DNA from: Ancylobacter sp. TS-1
GTDB taxonomy: Bacteria > Pseudomonadota > Alphaproteobacteria > Rhizobiales > Xanthobacteraceae
NCBI RefSeq assembly: GCF_009223885.1
Contig: NZ_CP045144.1
Location: 1,798,001 to 1,862,000 of the forward strand
Length of the DNA: 64,000 nt
Reading direction: 5' to 3'
The notes below the pieces were generated by a model. That model had not been told where the DNA came from. It did no database searches and was given only the letters and a program-made list of their open reading frames with translations. The position numbers and the translations under genes are program-made. Positions within the stretch are counted from its first letter, which is position 1; every line of letters begins with the position of its first letter. Of the stretch, positions 26,690 through 37,814 are shown piece by piece.

Positions 26690-27517
26690 TCAGGCGTTGG
26701 CGAAGATCGGCTTGTGATAGCCCTTGGGCGAGAGCGTGAAGATCTCGCAGCCCGTCTCGGTGACGCCGACCGCATGCTCGAACTGCGCCGACAGCGAGCG
26801 GTCGCGCGTCACGGCGGTCCAGCCGTCGGAGAGCACCTTCACATGCGGGCGGCCGAGATTGATCATCGGCTCCACGGTGAAGATCATGCCCGGCAGCAAC
26901 TCGGGCCCCTCCCCGCGCCGGCCGACATGCACGATGTTCGGCTCGTCGTGGAAGAGCTGGCCGAGGCCGTGGCCGCAGAAGTCGCGCACCACGCTCATGT
27001 GGAACGGCTCGACATATTCCTGGATCGCCGCGCCGATGTCGCCGACATGGCCGCCCGGGTGGATCGCCGCAATGCCGCGCATCATCGATTCATAGGTCAC
27101 GTCGAGCAGCCGCTCGGCCCGGCGCGGAATCTCGCCCACCGGGTACATGCGGCTCGAATCGCCGTGCCAGCCGTCGACGATCAGCGTGACGTCGACATTG
27201 ACGATGTCGCCCTCGCGCAGCGGCTTGTCGTTGGGAATGCCGTGGCAGACCACATGGTTGATCGAGGTGCAGGTCGACTTGCGGTAGCCGCGATACATCA
27301 GCGTCGCCGGCAGCGCGCCATGGTCCATGGCGAAGTCGAACACCACCTGGTCGATGGCGTCGGTCGTCACACCGGGAGCGACCATCTCGTGCACGAGGTC
27401 GAGCGCCTTCGCGGCGAGCTGGCCCGCCTTGCGCATGCCGGCAAAGCCCTCGGGGCCGTGCAGCTTGATATGGCCGGTCTTGCGCAACGGCGCGCCGGCG
27501 GCCTCCACATAGCTCAT
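26690..27517 (-). CDS. map: Methionine aminopeptidase, type I
   Basis: A 275-residue Map that removes N-terminal Met from new proteins. The five metal ligands are D109, D120, H183, E216 and E247, in [25 protein letters not shown] and FEHAV contexts. The length is slightly over E. coli Map owing to a 20-residue N-terminal extension. The start at 27517 ([15 protein letters not shown]) matches alphaproteobacterial homologues. Confidence 0.97.
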   Translation of the reverse strand: MSYVEAAGAPLRKTGHIKLHGPEGFAGMRKAGQLAAKALDLVHEMVAPGVTTDAIDQVVFDFAMDHGALPATLMYRGYRKSTCTSINHVVCHGIPNDKPLREGDIVNVDVTLIVDGWHGDSSRMYPVGEIPRRAERLLDVTYESMMRGIAAIHPGGHVGDIGAAIQEYVEPFHMSVVRDFCGHGLGQLFHDEPNIVHVGRRGEGPELLPGMIFTVEPMINLGRPHVKVLSDGWTAVTRDRSLSAQFEHAVGVTETGCEIFTLSPKGYHKPIFANA

Positions 27518-27607
27518 CGTCAGACGTCCAGAAAAACCCTGCGCCGAATGTAAGCCATCCGCCGGCAGGTGCAAGGAAGAGGCGGCAGGCCGCCCCGCGC
27601 GAAGCCC

Positions 27608-28768
27608 TCAGCCCACCGCCTTGGCCATGTGGACGAGGCGCCGGTCGGGCAGTTGCTCGACGCGCTCGATGCCGTAGCCCTTGCGGCGGTACCAGTGGAT
27701 GTTGGCCGAGAGCGGCTCGCCCGTGTATAGCCGCACCGTGCGCCGGCCGAGCGCGCGGGCGCGCGCCTCGCCCGCCGTCAGCAGCAAATTGCCGTAACCG
27801 AAGCCCTGCGCCTTGGGGCAGGCGGCGACGCTGTCGATCAGCAGATCGTCCGGCCGCGCCTCGAGGATGAGCGCCCCGCCGAGCCCTTCCGGCACGTCGA
27901 GCACCCACACCTCGCGCTCGCGGAACACCCGGCCATAGTCCCACAGCAGCGGCACCGGCTCGACCCCGAGCAGGATGCGGTTGCGGGCATAGGCGGCCTT
28001 CTGCAGCGATTCGACCGCCTCCCGGTCATCGAGGCTGGCGCGGCGCAGCACCCGGCCCTCGACCTCGATCTCGCGCGCGTTGAAGGTGGTGAGCGGGGCG
28101 ATCTGCCGGCCTGCCTCGTCGAAATTCTCCGGCGCCAGCCACGCCTCCATGGCGACCGCGATCTGCGGCCATTCCTCGGCGAGGATGGAGAACCAGGCGG
28201 TGTCGCGGTTGCGGCCCTTGACGATCATATGGTGGCGGAACAGCCCCTCGAAGCGGAAGCCGTAGCGTTCCGCCGCCCGGCGCGAGGGCGCGTTGAGCGC
28301 GTTGCACTTCCACTCGTAGCGCCGGTAGCCCAGCGTCTCGAAGGCGTGCCGCGCCATGAGGTACATCGCCTCGGTGCCGGCCTGGGTGCGCATCAGCGCC
28401 GGCGTGTAGAGGATGTTGCCGACCTCGATCACCCGGTTGGCGGTGTCGATGCGCATATAGGTGGCGTGGCCGACCGCCCTGCCCTGCTTGTCGAGAATAG
28501 CGAAGAGCAGCGGATCCTCGCGCTCAGCCGCCGCCCGGTAGGCGGCATCGAAGGTGGCGAAGTCATCGAAGGGCCCGGCGCCGAGATAGGCCCACAGGGC
28601 TTCCTTCTCCGGGCCGTGCGCGGCCTCGAAGAGATCGCGGGCGTGGCGGTCGGGGTCGAAGGGAACGATGTCGACATGGCGCCCGGACAGGCTTGTCCGG
28701 CCGGGGCGCAGCGCCGGCGTCCCGTCAATCGGCTCGCCGACCGGCGGCGACACTTGCTCAGTGCTCAT
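27608..28768 (-). CDS. Tandem GNAT acetyltransferase (RimJ/RimL-like + GNAT)
   Basis: A 386-residue fusion of two GNAT domains. The first (about 22-215) is RimJ/RimL-like, with GTEAMYLMARHAFETLGYRRYEWKCNALNAPSRRAAERYGFRFEG as its acetyl-CoA-binding and C-terminal segments. The second (about 235-385) has GFGYGNLLLTAGEARARALGRRTVRLYT and ANIHWYRRKGYGIERVEQL. Each half alone is full size, so this is a real fusion with no frameshift. Substrates are unknown. It is divergent from the aminotransferase gene. Confidence 0.82.
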   Translation of the reverse strand: MSTEQVSPPVGEPIDGTPALRPGRTSLSGRHVDIVPFDPDRHARDLFEAAHGPEKEALWAYLGAGPFDDFATFDAAYRAAAEREDPLLFAILDKQGRAVGHATYMRIDTANRVIEVGNILYTPALMRTQAGTEAMYLMARHAFETLGYRRYEWKCNALNAPSRRAAERYGFRFEGLFRHHMIVKGRNRDTAWFSILAEEWPQIAVAMEAWLAPENFDEAGRQIAPLTTFNAREIEVEGRVLRRASLDDREAVESLQKAAYARNRILLGVEPVPLLWDYGRVFREREVWVLDVPEGLGGALILEARPDDLLIDSVAACPKAQGFGYGNLLLTAGEARARALGRRTVRLYTGEPLSANIHWYRRKGYGIERVEQLPDRRLVHMAKAVG

Positions 28769-28920
28769 CGGCGGGTCTTCCACCCCTTGCCCGGGCCGGT
28801 TGTGCGATCCGGCCCCTTGAACGTTGCCCCTCTCCCGTGTGACAGGAATGCAAAAGACGCAAGAGCTTTGATGCACGTCATCCTGCGTCCGCCCCTGGGA
28901 AACGCCGCGAGGATCCGCCC

Positions 28921-30123
28921 ATGTCCGCCCACCCGGTCCATCCGCACCCCGTCGCCGCGTTCGACCGCATCGGCGAGGAGAATGCCTTCGCGGTGCTCGC
29001 GCGCGCCGCCGCACTCACGGCGCAGGGCCGCGACATCATCAATCTCGGCATCGGCCAGCCGGACTTCCCGACCCCCGGCCACATCGTCGAGGCGGCGATC
29101 AAGGCGCTGCGCGACGGCCATCACGGCTACACGCCCTCGGTCGGCATCGAGCCGCTGCGCGTGGCGGTGGCCGCCGACGTGCACCGCCGCTTCGGGACGG
29201 AGATCGATCCCGGCCGCGTCGTCATCGTGCCCGGCGGCAAGGTGACGATGTTCTCGGCCATCCTTATGCTGGGCGAGCCGGGCGCGGAAATCCTCTATCC
29301 CGACCCCGGCTTTCCCATCTACCGCTCGATGATCGAGTTCACCGGCGCCACGCCGGTGCCGGTGCCGGCCCGCGAGGAGAACGGCTTCGGCTTCTCGGCG
29401 CAGGAGGCGCTCGCGCTCATCACGCCGCGCACCCGCCTCGTCATCCTCAACTCGCCGGCCAATCCCACCGGCGGCGTCACCCCCAAGGCCGAGATCGACG
29501 CCTTCGTGGCGGGGCTCGAAAAGCACCCGCACGTCGCCATCCTCTCCGACGAGATCTACGACCAGTTCCTGTTCGACGGCGAGGCGCACACGACGCTGCT
29601 GGCCTATCCCGAGATCCGCGACCGGCTGATCCTGCTCAATGGCTGGTCGAAGACCTACGCCATGACCGGCTGGCGGCTCGGCTGGGCGCTGTGGCCGGAA
29701 GGGCTGTTCGAGGCCGCCCGCAAGCTGGCGGTCAACGCCTGGTCCTGCGTCAACGCGCCGGCGCAGTATGGCGCGCTCGCGGCACTGACCGGCCCGCAGG
29801 ACTGCGTGGCGCAGATGGTCGCCGAGTTCGACCGCCGCCGCCATCTGGTGGTCGAGGGGCTGAACGCCCTGCCGGGCGTTTCCTGCGCCGTGCCGAAGGG
29901 CGCCTTCTATGCCTTCCCGAACATTTCCGGCACCGGCTGGGGCTCGGCGAAGAGGCTGGCGACGGCGCTGCTGGACGAGGCGGGCGTCGCCACCATCGGC
30001 GGTCCCGATTTCGGCCTTTACGGCGAGGGCTATATCCGGCTTTCCTATGCCAACTCGGCAGAGAACATCCTGCGGGCGCTGGAGCGCATGGGAGCCTTCC
30101 TGCGCGACGCCCGCGCCGCATGA
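28921..30123 (+). CDS. Class I/II pyridoxal-phosphate aminotransferase
   Basis: A 400-residue fold type I aminotransferase of the aspartate/aromatic aminotransferase group. The PLP lysine is K244 (NGWSKTYAMTGWRLGW), with NPTGG at 181-185, the Asp/Tyr pair in LSDEIYDQF and the Arg near the end (IRLSYANS). The donor and acceptor cannot be assigned by sequence alone. Confidence 0.9.
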   Translation: MSAHPVHPHPVAAFDRIGEENAFAVLARAAALTAQGRDIINLGIGQPDFPTPGHIVEAAIKALRDGHHGYTPSVGIEPLRVAVAADVHRRFGTEIDPGRVVIVPGGKVTMFSAILMLGEPGAEILYPDPGFPIYRSMIEFTGATPVPVPAREENGFGFSAQEALALITPRTRLVILNSPANPTGGVTPKAEIDAFVAGLEKHPHVAILSDEIYDQFLFDGEAHTTLLAYPEIRDRLILLNGWSKTYAMTGWRLGWALWPEGLFEAARKLAVNAWSCVNAPAQYGALAALTGPQDCVAQMVAEFDRRRHLVVEGLNALPGVSCAVPKGAFYAFPNISGTGWGSAKRLATALLDEAGVATIGGPDFGLYGEGYIRLSYANSAENILRALERMGAFLRDARAA

Positions 30124-30139
30124 GGACACCGACCCGCCC

Positions 30140-30718
30140 ATGGCACGCCTTGCCGGCATCCTGAGCCTCGCCGCCATCGTTCTGATCGGCCCGGCCGCGA
30201 TGGCCCACGTCGAGACGAGGCGCGCCGAGGCGCCGGCGCCATGCAGCCGGGAGGACACCGATGTGCGCGGCTTCCTCGATTGCCTCAATGGCCGCCTGAA
30301 GGCGAGCGAGGCGGCGCTGGAACGCGCGGTGGAAGGCACGCGGCGGGCCATTGAGGCGCGCGAGGACCTGCAACCGGCGCAGCGCAAGCGCTGGGGCGCG
30401 CTGTTCGAGGAATCGCAGAGCCGCTTCGGCCAGTGGCGCAATTTCGAGTGCCAGGGCATCGCGCCCTTCGAGGGTGGCGGCGCCCAGCGCACCATAGGCG
30501 GCCGGCTCGGCGGCATCGGCGTGATGGAGGGGCGCATGACCTGCCTCACCAACCACAATGAGGCCCGGGCGGCCGACCTCGCCGCCCGCTACGCCCCGCC
30601 GCAGGGCTGGCCCATGCCCGCGGCCGTCGACGCCTCCGACACGGCGGTCTCGCCGCCGGCTGCGGCCGAGCCGGCCGCCGCGCCTCCGCTCGGCGCGGTG
30701 CGCATCATCGCCCCCTGA
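30140..30718 (+). CDS. Secreted LprI/DUF1311-like protein
   Basis: A 192-residue protein with a signal peptide (LAGILSLAAIVLIGPAAMA). The core (about 35-140) has the DUF1311/LprI pattern: C-x(n)-FLDCLNGRLKASEAALERA, then LQPAQRKRWGALFEESQSRFGQWRNFECQG and a third Cys in GRMTCLTNHNEARAADL. Some relatives inhibit lysozyme. The last 45 residues are Ala/Pro-rich. It starts 16 nt after the aminotransferase stop. Confidence 0.7.
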   Translation: MARLAGILSLAAIVLIGPAAMAHVETRRAEAPAPCSREDTDVRGFLDCLNGRLKASEAALERAVEGTRRAIEAREDLQPAQRKRWGALFEESQSRFGQWRNFECQGIAPFEGGGAQRTIGGRLGGIGVMEGRMTCLTNHNEARAADLAARYAPPQGWPMPAAVDASDTAVSPPAAAEPAAAPPLGAVRIIAP

Positions 30719-30830
30719 GACCGGCCCCGCCGAACCGAAACTCTCTGAAATCCCCCCCGCCGTGTCTTGTGCCCACCGCGCCCGGCGGAGGATCATGCGC
30801 GCCTGATCCCCCCGCTTGAGGAAGACAACA

Positions 30831-31592
30831 ATGGACCTCGGACTGAAAGGACTGCGCGCGATCGTCACCGGCGGCACCAAGGGCATCGGCCTCGCCATCG
30901 CCGAGACCCTTGCCGCCGAGGGCGCCAACGTCGCGCTGGTGAGCCGCAACGCGGCGGAAGCCGAGGCGACCGCCGCCCGCCTCGCCGGCTACGGCGTGAA
31001 GACGCTCGGCGCCGGCGTCGACGTCTCCGACGGCCCGGCGCTGGCGGGCTTCGTCGAGCAGGCGGCCGCCGCCTTCGGTGGCCTCGACATCGTGGTCGCC
31101 AATGTGAGCGCGCTCGCGGTCGGCAATGACGAGGAGCACTGGAAGAAGGGCTTCGATACCGACCTGATGGGCACGGTCCGCCTGGTCAACGCCGCGCTGC
31201 CCTGGCTGGAGAAGAGCCCGGCCGCCTCCATCGTCACCATCTCCTCGGTGTCGGGCCGCGAGATCGACTTCACCGCCGGCCCCTATGGCGTCTTCAAGGC
31301 GGCGCTGATCCACTACACGCAGGGTCTCGCCTTCCAGCTCGCCCCGAAGAAGATCCGCGCCAACACCGTCTCGCCCGGCAACACCTATTTCGACGGCGGC
31401 ATCTGGAACCAGATCAAGGACGGCAACCCGACCCTGTTCGCCGAGGCGCTGGCGCTGAACCCGACCGGGCGCATGGCGACCCCTCAGGAAATCGCCAACG
31501 CCGCCGTCTTCCTGGCCAGTCCGGCGGCCAGCTTCGTCTACGGCACCAACCTCGTCGTCGACGGCGCGCTGACGCGCGGCGTCCAGTTCTGA
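30831..31592 (+). CDS. Short-chain dehydrogenase/reductase
   Basis: A 253-residue SDR. The cofactor loop TGGTKGIG is at 13-20, and the catalytic set includes S138/S139, Y152 and K156 (YGVFK). The usual NNAG is changed to ANVSA at 90-94, a trait of a subset of 3-oxoacyl reductase-like SDRs. GAGGAAG precedes the ATG at 30831. The substrate is unknown. A terminator follows. Confidence 0.87.
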   Translation: MDLGLKGLRAIVTGGTKGIGLAIAETLAAEGANVALVSRNAAEAEATAARLAGYGVKTLGAGVDVSDGPALAGFVEQAAAAFGGLDIVVANVSALAVGNDEEHWKKGFDTDLMGTVRLVNAALPWLEKSPAASIVTISSVSGREIDFTAGPYGVFKAALIHYTQGLAFQLAPKKIRANTVSPGNTYFDGGIWNQIKDGNPTLFAEALALNPTGRMATPQEIANAAVFLASPAASFVYGTNLVVDGALTRGVQF

Positions 31593-31598
31593 CGACAC

Positions 31599-31634
31599 GG
31601 CTCCGCACGCCCCGCCGGGCGCGCGGAGCCTTTT
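31599..31634 (+). terminator. Rho-independent terminator after the SDR gene
   Basis: An 8-bp stem GGCTCCGC / GCGGAGCC with a 16-nt loop, then TTTT. Confidence 0.7.
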
Positions 31635-31712
31635 GCAGGCCGCCGCGGCTTGCCCCGGCGGCGGAATGCGGCGACCCTTGCCGGCGAATCGACCGTCGAC
31701 GGAGGAAGCACC

Positions 31713-32621
31713 ATGGCCAGGATCGTTTCGATCGGCGAGGTGATGATCGAGTTCGCCCGCGGCGCCGACGGGCGCTATGGGCTGTCCCTCGGCGGCGACA
31801 CCTTCAACACCGCCGTCTATCTCGCCCGCGCCGGGGTGGAGACCGCCTATGCGACGGCGCTCGGCGACGACCGCTACTCCGAGGCGATCCGCGCCTCCGC
31901 GCAGGCCGAAGGCATCGATCCGCGCTACATGCTGCGCGTGCCGGGCCGCACCACCGGGCTCTACGTCATCGACAACGACGCCAATGGCGAGCGCGCCTTC
32001 ACCTATTGGCGCGACACCGCGCCGGCGCGCGACCTGTTCGAACTGCCCGGCTGGGAGGCGGTGGCGGAGGGGCTGATCGAGGCGAGCATGGTCTATCTCT
32101 CGGGCATCACCCTTTCCATCTACTCGAATGTCGGCCTCGGCCGCCTCTTCGCGACGCTGGAATTCGCCCGCGAGCGCGGCGTGCGCGTGGTGTTCGACGG
32201 CAATTTCCGCCCGCGCAACTGGAAGGGTGATCTCACCCGCGCCCGCGCTGTCTATGCGCAGGCGCTCAAGCGCACCTCCATCGCCCTGCCCACCTTCGAG
32301 GACGAGGTGCAACTGTGGGGCGACGGTTCGCCCGCCGCCACCGCCGAGCGCCTCGCCACCTTCGGCGTGCAGGAGGTGGTGGTGAAGAACGGCGCCGAGG
32401 GCGCGCTGGTGGTGGCCGGTGGCGCGGCGCAGTTCGTCCCCATCCCGCAGCCGGTCGAGCCGGTCGACACCACCGCCGCCGGCGACAGCTTCAACGCCGC
32501 CTATCTCGCCGCCCGGCTCGGTGGCGAGGCGCCCGCCGTCGCGGCCGAGGCCGGCCACACCCTCGCCGGGCGGGTGATCCGCCATCGCGGCGCGATCCTG
32601 CCCCGGCAGGCCAACGCCTAA
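31713..32621 (+). CDS. kdgK: PfkB-family 2-keto-3-deoxygluconate kinase
   Basis: A 302-residue sugar kinase. The start MARIVSIGEVMIEFARG and GGDTFNTAVYLARAG are the substrate-binding elements of KDG kinases. The YxR-like segment is AFTYWRDTAPAR, and the catalytic base is D258 in DTTAAGDSFNAAY. It would phosphorylate 2-keto-3-deoxygluconate to KDPG. GGAGGAAG lies before the ATG. There are no Entner-Doudoroff partners beside it. Confidence 0.86.
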   Translation: MARIVSIGEVMIEFARGADGRYGLSLGGDTFNTAVYLARAGVETAYATALGDDRYSEAIRASAQAEGIDPRYMLRVPGRTTGLYVIDNDANGERAFTYWRDTAPARDLFELPGWEAVAEGLIEASMVYLSGITLSIYSNVGLGRLFATLEFARERGVRVVFDGNFRPRNWKGDLTRARAVYAQALKRTSIALPTFEDEVQLWGDGSPAATAERLATFGVQEVVVKNGAEGALVVAGGAAQFVPIPQPVEPVDTTAAGDSFNAAYLAARLGGEAPAVAAEAGHTLAGRVIRHRGAILPRQANA

Positions 32622-32759
32622 GGTCCGGCGCCCGGCCGGCCACGCCTGCGAACGCTTCTGCGAATGACTTGCAAACCATTGGCGTTACTTGATTTTCTGA
32701 CGGCGAGGCACTAATCGGTCGGCCCAGGGGCGCGCGGCGCCGGAACGGATACGGCGCTG

Positions 32760-33647
32760 ATGGCTCACTCCTCGCGGATCGCACTGATCAATGTCGGCAT
32801 CAGCTTCCTGGTGCTGGGGCTGAAATACGCCGCCTTCCTGCTCACCGGCAGCATCGCGCTGTATTCGGACGCGCTGGAAAGCATCGTCAACGTCGCCACC
32901 GCCATCGCCGCCGTGCTGGCGCTCCGGGTCAGCAACAAGCCGGCCGATGCCGCCCATCCCTATGGCTATGCCAAGGCCGAGTATTTCTCGGCCGTCATCG
33001 TCGGCGTGCTGATCGTCGTCGCCGCGATCTCGATTTTCCGCGAGGTCTACGTCAACTGGACCGAGCCGCACACGCTCGACGCGCCGCTGCACGGCCTGCT
33101 GCTCAATGCCGGCGCCACCGTCGTCAACGCGGTGTGGTGCGCGGTGCTGCTGCGCCAGGGACGTCGCGCCCGCTCGCCGGCGCTGATCGCCGACGGGCGC
33201 CATCTTGTGACCGACGTCGCCTCCTCGGCCGGCGTGCTGGCCGGCGTCGCCCTCGCCATCGCCACCGGCTGGGAGAAGCTCGACCTCATCCTTGCCGGCC
33301 TCGTCGCCCTCAACATCCTGTGGTCGGGCTGGAGCGTGCTGAAGGAAAGCGTCGGCGGCCTGATGGACCATGCCGTGCCGGCGGAAACGCTGGGGCTGAT
33401 CCGCACGCTGATCGCCGCCGAGGCGACCGGGGCGATCGAGGCGCACGATTTGCGCACGCGCCAGGCCGGGCGCATGACCTTCGTCGACTTCCACCTCGTG
33501 GTGCCGGGCGACATGCCGGTCAGCGAGGCGCACGCCATCTGCGACCGCATCGAGGACGCCATCGAGGCTCAGGTGCCCGACGCGCTGGTCAACATCCATG
33601 TCGAGCCGGAAGTGAAGGCCAAGCAGCACGGCGTGCCGGTGCTGTGA
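32760..33647 (+). CDS. Cation diffusion facilitator transporter
   Basis: A 295-residue CDF protein with six membrane helices and a C-terminal cytoplasmic domain (about 205-290). The TM2 site reads SDALESIVN (36-44), with E40 and N44 where most zinc CDFs have His/Asp and Asp. TM5 has the normal HxxxD (H148, D152). The HPYGYAKAEYFSA loop is conserved. The changed TM2 pair suggests a non-zinc metal or a distinct subgroup. There is a 138-bp gap upstream with no clear site. Confidence 0.85.
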   Translation: MAHSSRIALINVGISFLVLGLKYAAFLLTGSIALYSDALESIVNVATAIAAVLALRVSNKPADAAHPYGYAKAEYFSAVIVGVLIVVAAISIFREVYVNWTEPHTLDAPLHGLLLNAGATVVNAVWCAVLLRQGRRARSPALIADGRHLVTDVASSAGVLAGVALAIATGWEKLDLILAGLVALNILWSGWSVLKESVGGLMDHAVPAETLGLIRTLIAAEATGAIEAHDLRTRQAGRMTFVDFHLVVPGDMPVSEAHAICDRIEDAIEAQVPDALVNIHVEPEVKAKQHGVPVL

Positions 33648-33655
33648 CATTCCTC

Positions 33656-33750
33656 CTCATCCCGGCTGACGCGTAGCGGAGAGGCGGGATCGCTGCCCGC
33701 TCTCTTCCTTCACGCGATCCCGGATCGGCCTATCGGCCGTCCGGGATGAC
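33656..33750. repeat. GTCATCCCGG palindromic intergenic repeat, copy 4
   Basis: CTCATCCCGGCTGACGCG ... GGCGGGATCG ... CGATCCCGGATCGG ... GTCCGGGATGAC, in the opposite orientation to copy 1. It lies between the convergent CDF and lytic transglycosylase genes. Confidence 0.82.
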
Positions 33751-33764
33751 GACGGGCCCCGCCC

Positions 33765-35027
33765 TCACCGCCCCGCGCGCAGCGCCGCCACCAGTTCGGC
33801 GGTGGGATAGGAATCGGCCGGCAGGCCGAGCCGCATCTGCTCGGTCCGCACCGCCTGCCGCGTCGCCGCGCCGACAATGCCGTCGATGCGCCCGACATGG
33901 TGGCCGCGCGCGTTGAGCAGCCGCTGCAGCTCCTGCACCTGCGCCATCGACAGCACCGGGATCTTGTCGCCCTGCCCGCGATTGAACGGCCCGGCGCCGG
34001 CCACGCGCGCGGCGAGATAGGCCGCCGAGGTCGCGTAGACCAGCGAGTTGTTCCACTCGGTGAAGGCGTCGAAATTCGGATAGACGAGGAAGGCCGGGCC
34101 GAAGCGGCCCATCGGCAGCAGCAGCGAGGCGGGAAGCTGGTCGGCCGGAAGCTGGCCGCCGCCGGCCCGCACCACGCCCGCCTTCGCCCATTGCGCGCGC
34201 GGATGCTTGATCGAAAGGTCGGCCTGCTCCCAGGGCATGTTGGCGGGCACGCGCACCTCTTCCAGCCAGGGCTGGCCGGGCTTCCAGCCGAGCGAGCGCA
34301 GATAGTTCGCCGCCGAGGCGAGCGCGTCCGGCGCCGAGCGGATCAGGTTGATGTGGCCGTCGCCGTCGAAGTCGACGCCGTAGTTCAGATAATGGTCGGG
34401 CAGGAACTGGAACTGGCCCAGCTCACCCGCCCACGGGCCGCGCATGGTCTGCACGGTCAGGTCGCCGCGATCGATGATCTTCAGCGCCGCCATCAGCTGG
34501 GTACGGAACATCTCGGCCCGCCGGCAGTCCCAGGCCAGGGTCGCGACGGAGCGGATGGTCGACTTGTCGCCCATGAAGGCGCCGAAATCGGTCTCCAGCC
34601 CCCAGAAGGCGACAAGCACCGCGCCCGGCACGCCGAAGGTCTGCTCGATGCGCGCGAACAGCTCGGGATTCTTCTGGATGTGCTGGCGGCCCTGCTGGAT
34701 CCGGTAATTGGCGACCATGCGGTCGGAGAACTGGAAGAAGCTCTGGCCGAACACCTTCTGCCCGCGATCGGTGCCCACGATGTCGGGGGCGTAGCTCACC
34801 CCGTTCAGCGCCGTCGACACGGTACGCGGCGAGACGCCCTGCGCCACCGCCTCCTGCTTGAAGCCGGCCAGCCACTGGTCGAAGCCGGCGCCGTTATTGC
34901 CGCAGTTCTGCTGCGCCGAGGCCGGCAGCGGCGCCAGCAGCGCGGCGGCGAGTGCGCCCGCCATGAGCAGGCCGGAGGCCGTGATGCGGCGGGTTGCGGT
35001 GCGGAGCGGAAGCGTCAGGCCGGCCAT
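33765..35027 (-). CDS. Lytic murein transglycosylase (MltB-like) with peptidoglycan-binding domain
   Basis: A 420-residue periplasmic enzyme with a signal peptide (LLMAGALAAALLAPLPASAQ). The SLT_2 catalytic domain is about 48-340, with the catalytic E145 in VAFWGLETDFG and the PWAGELGQFQFLPDHYLNYGVDFDGDGHIN segment. A PG_binding_1 domain closes the protein (about 355-418; MAQVQELQRLLNARGHHVGRIDGIVG). It cleaves glycan strands to 1,6-anhydro products. Confidence 0.92.
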   Translation of the reverse strand: MAGLTLPLRTATRRITASGLLMAGALAAALLAPLPASAQQNCGNNGAGFDQWLAGFKQEAVAQGVSPRTVSTALNGVSYAPDIVGTDRGQKVFGQSFFQFSDRMVANYRIQQGRQHIQKNPELFARIEQTFGVPGAVLVAFWGLETDFGAFMGDKSTIRSVATLAWDCRRAEMFRTQLMAALKIIDRGDLTVQTMRGPWAGELGQFQFLPDHYLNYGVDFDGDGHINLIRSAPDALASAANYLRSLGWKPGQPWLEEVRVPANMPWEQADLSIKHPRAQWAKAGVVRAGGGQLPADQLPASLLLPMGRFGPAFLVYPNFDAFTEWNNSLVYATSAAYLAARVAGAGPFNRGQGDKIPVLSMAQVQELQRLLNARGHHVGRIDGIVGAATRQAVRTEQMRLGLPADSYPTAELVAALRAGR

Positions 35028-35154
35028 GAATCCCCCGATGTCTCTCGAAGCGTCGTTTCCTCGTGAATCAGCAATCTACAGGAAATGCGGCGGCGGCGGG
35101 GTGACGGCGCCGGCCGGATTTGACCCCGCCGCGACTTTGGTCGAAGATCGCCCT

Positions 35155-37203
<2,049 letters not shown>

Positions 37204-37271
37204 CGTGACGTCGACGCCGGCCGGGAGACGCTCCCGGCCGGTTCCTTCCCGATGCCGAGGAGCCGCCGCGC

Positions 37272-37712
37272 ATGTCTGCCTCCCCCGTCCGCCCCGTCCC
37301 CGCCGTCCTGTCGCTGGTGCGGCGCGGCGGCTCGGTGCTGCTGGTGCGGCGCGCCAATCCGCCCGATCAGGGGTTGTGGGGCTTTCCCGGCGGCAGGGTG
37401 GAGCCGGGCGAGGCCTATCTCGACGCGGCGCTGCGCGAGCTCCGCGAGGAGACCGGCATCGAGGCCGATGCGCCCCGCCTTATCACCGTGCTGGACTTCA
37501 TCCAGCACGACGGCGAGGGCGCGCTCGCCCATCATTTCGCGATGATCGCGGTGCTGTGCCGCTGGCGCTCCGGCACGGCGGTCGCGGCCGACGACGCGCT
37601 GGAGGCGGCATGGTTCGACCGCGCCGGCATTGCCCGCCTCGGCGCCGGCGCCAGCCTGAAGGTCGCCTATCTCGCCGACCTCGCGCTCGCCATGGCACCC
37701 GAGCCCACCTAA
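37272..37712 (+). CDS. Nudix hydrolase
   Basis: A 146-residue Nudix protein with a complete Nudix box, GGRVEPGEAYLDAALRELREETGI (about 41-64), matching GX5EX7REUXEEXGU. It has the general ADP-ribose or (d)NTP pyrophosphohydrolase look. It starts 68 nt after thiC on the same strand, so it may share the riboswitch transcript and act on a thiamine-related diphosphate. That link is inference. Confidence 0.85.
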   Translation: MSASPVRPVPAVLSLVRRGGSVLLVRRANPPDQGLWGFPGGRVEPGEAYLDAALRELREETGIEADAPRLITVLDFIQHDGEGALAHHFAMIAVLCRWRSGTAVAADDALEAAWFDRAGIARLGAGASLKVAYLADLALAMAPEPT

Positions 37713-37731
37713 CCGGGTGACGCCGGAAACG

Positions 37732-37755
37732 AAAAGAGGGCCCCGAAGGGCCCTC
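37732..37755 (-). terminator. Terminator for the leftward oxlT gene
   Basis: A perfect 8-bp stem GAGGGCCC / GGGCCCTC with a CGAA loop. Read on the minus strand it is followed by TTTTC, and it lies 60 nt beyond the oxlT stop. It also separates the convergent Nudix gene. Confidence 0.75.
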
Positions 37756-37814
37756 AAGTCGAGAAGGTAACTCTTTGAGAAGGTACCGGCAGGCGGCGCG
37801 GAGCCGCCGGCCGA

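Noticed and set aside
23734..26775. A 1013-codon minus-strand frame
   Set aside because: It spans the marR, dehydrogenase, AprI-like and radC genes out of frame; no domain signal of its own.
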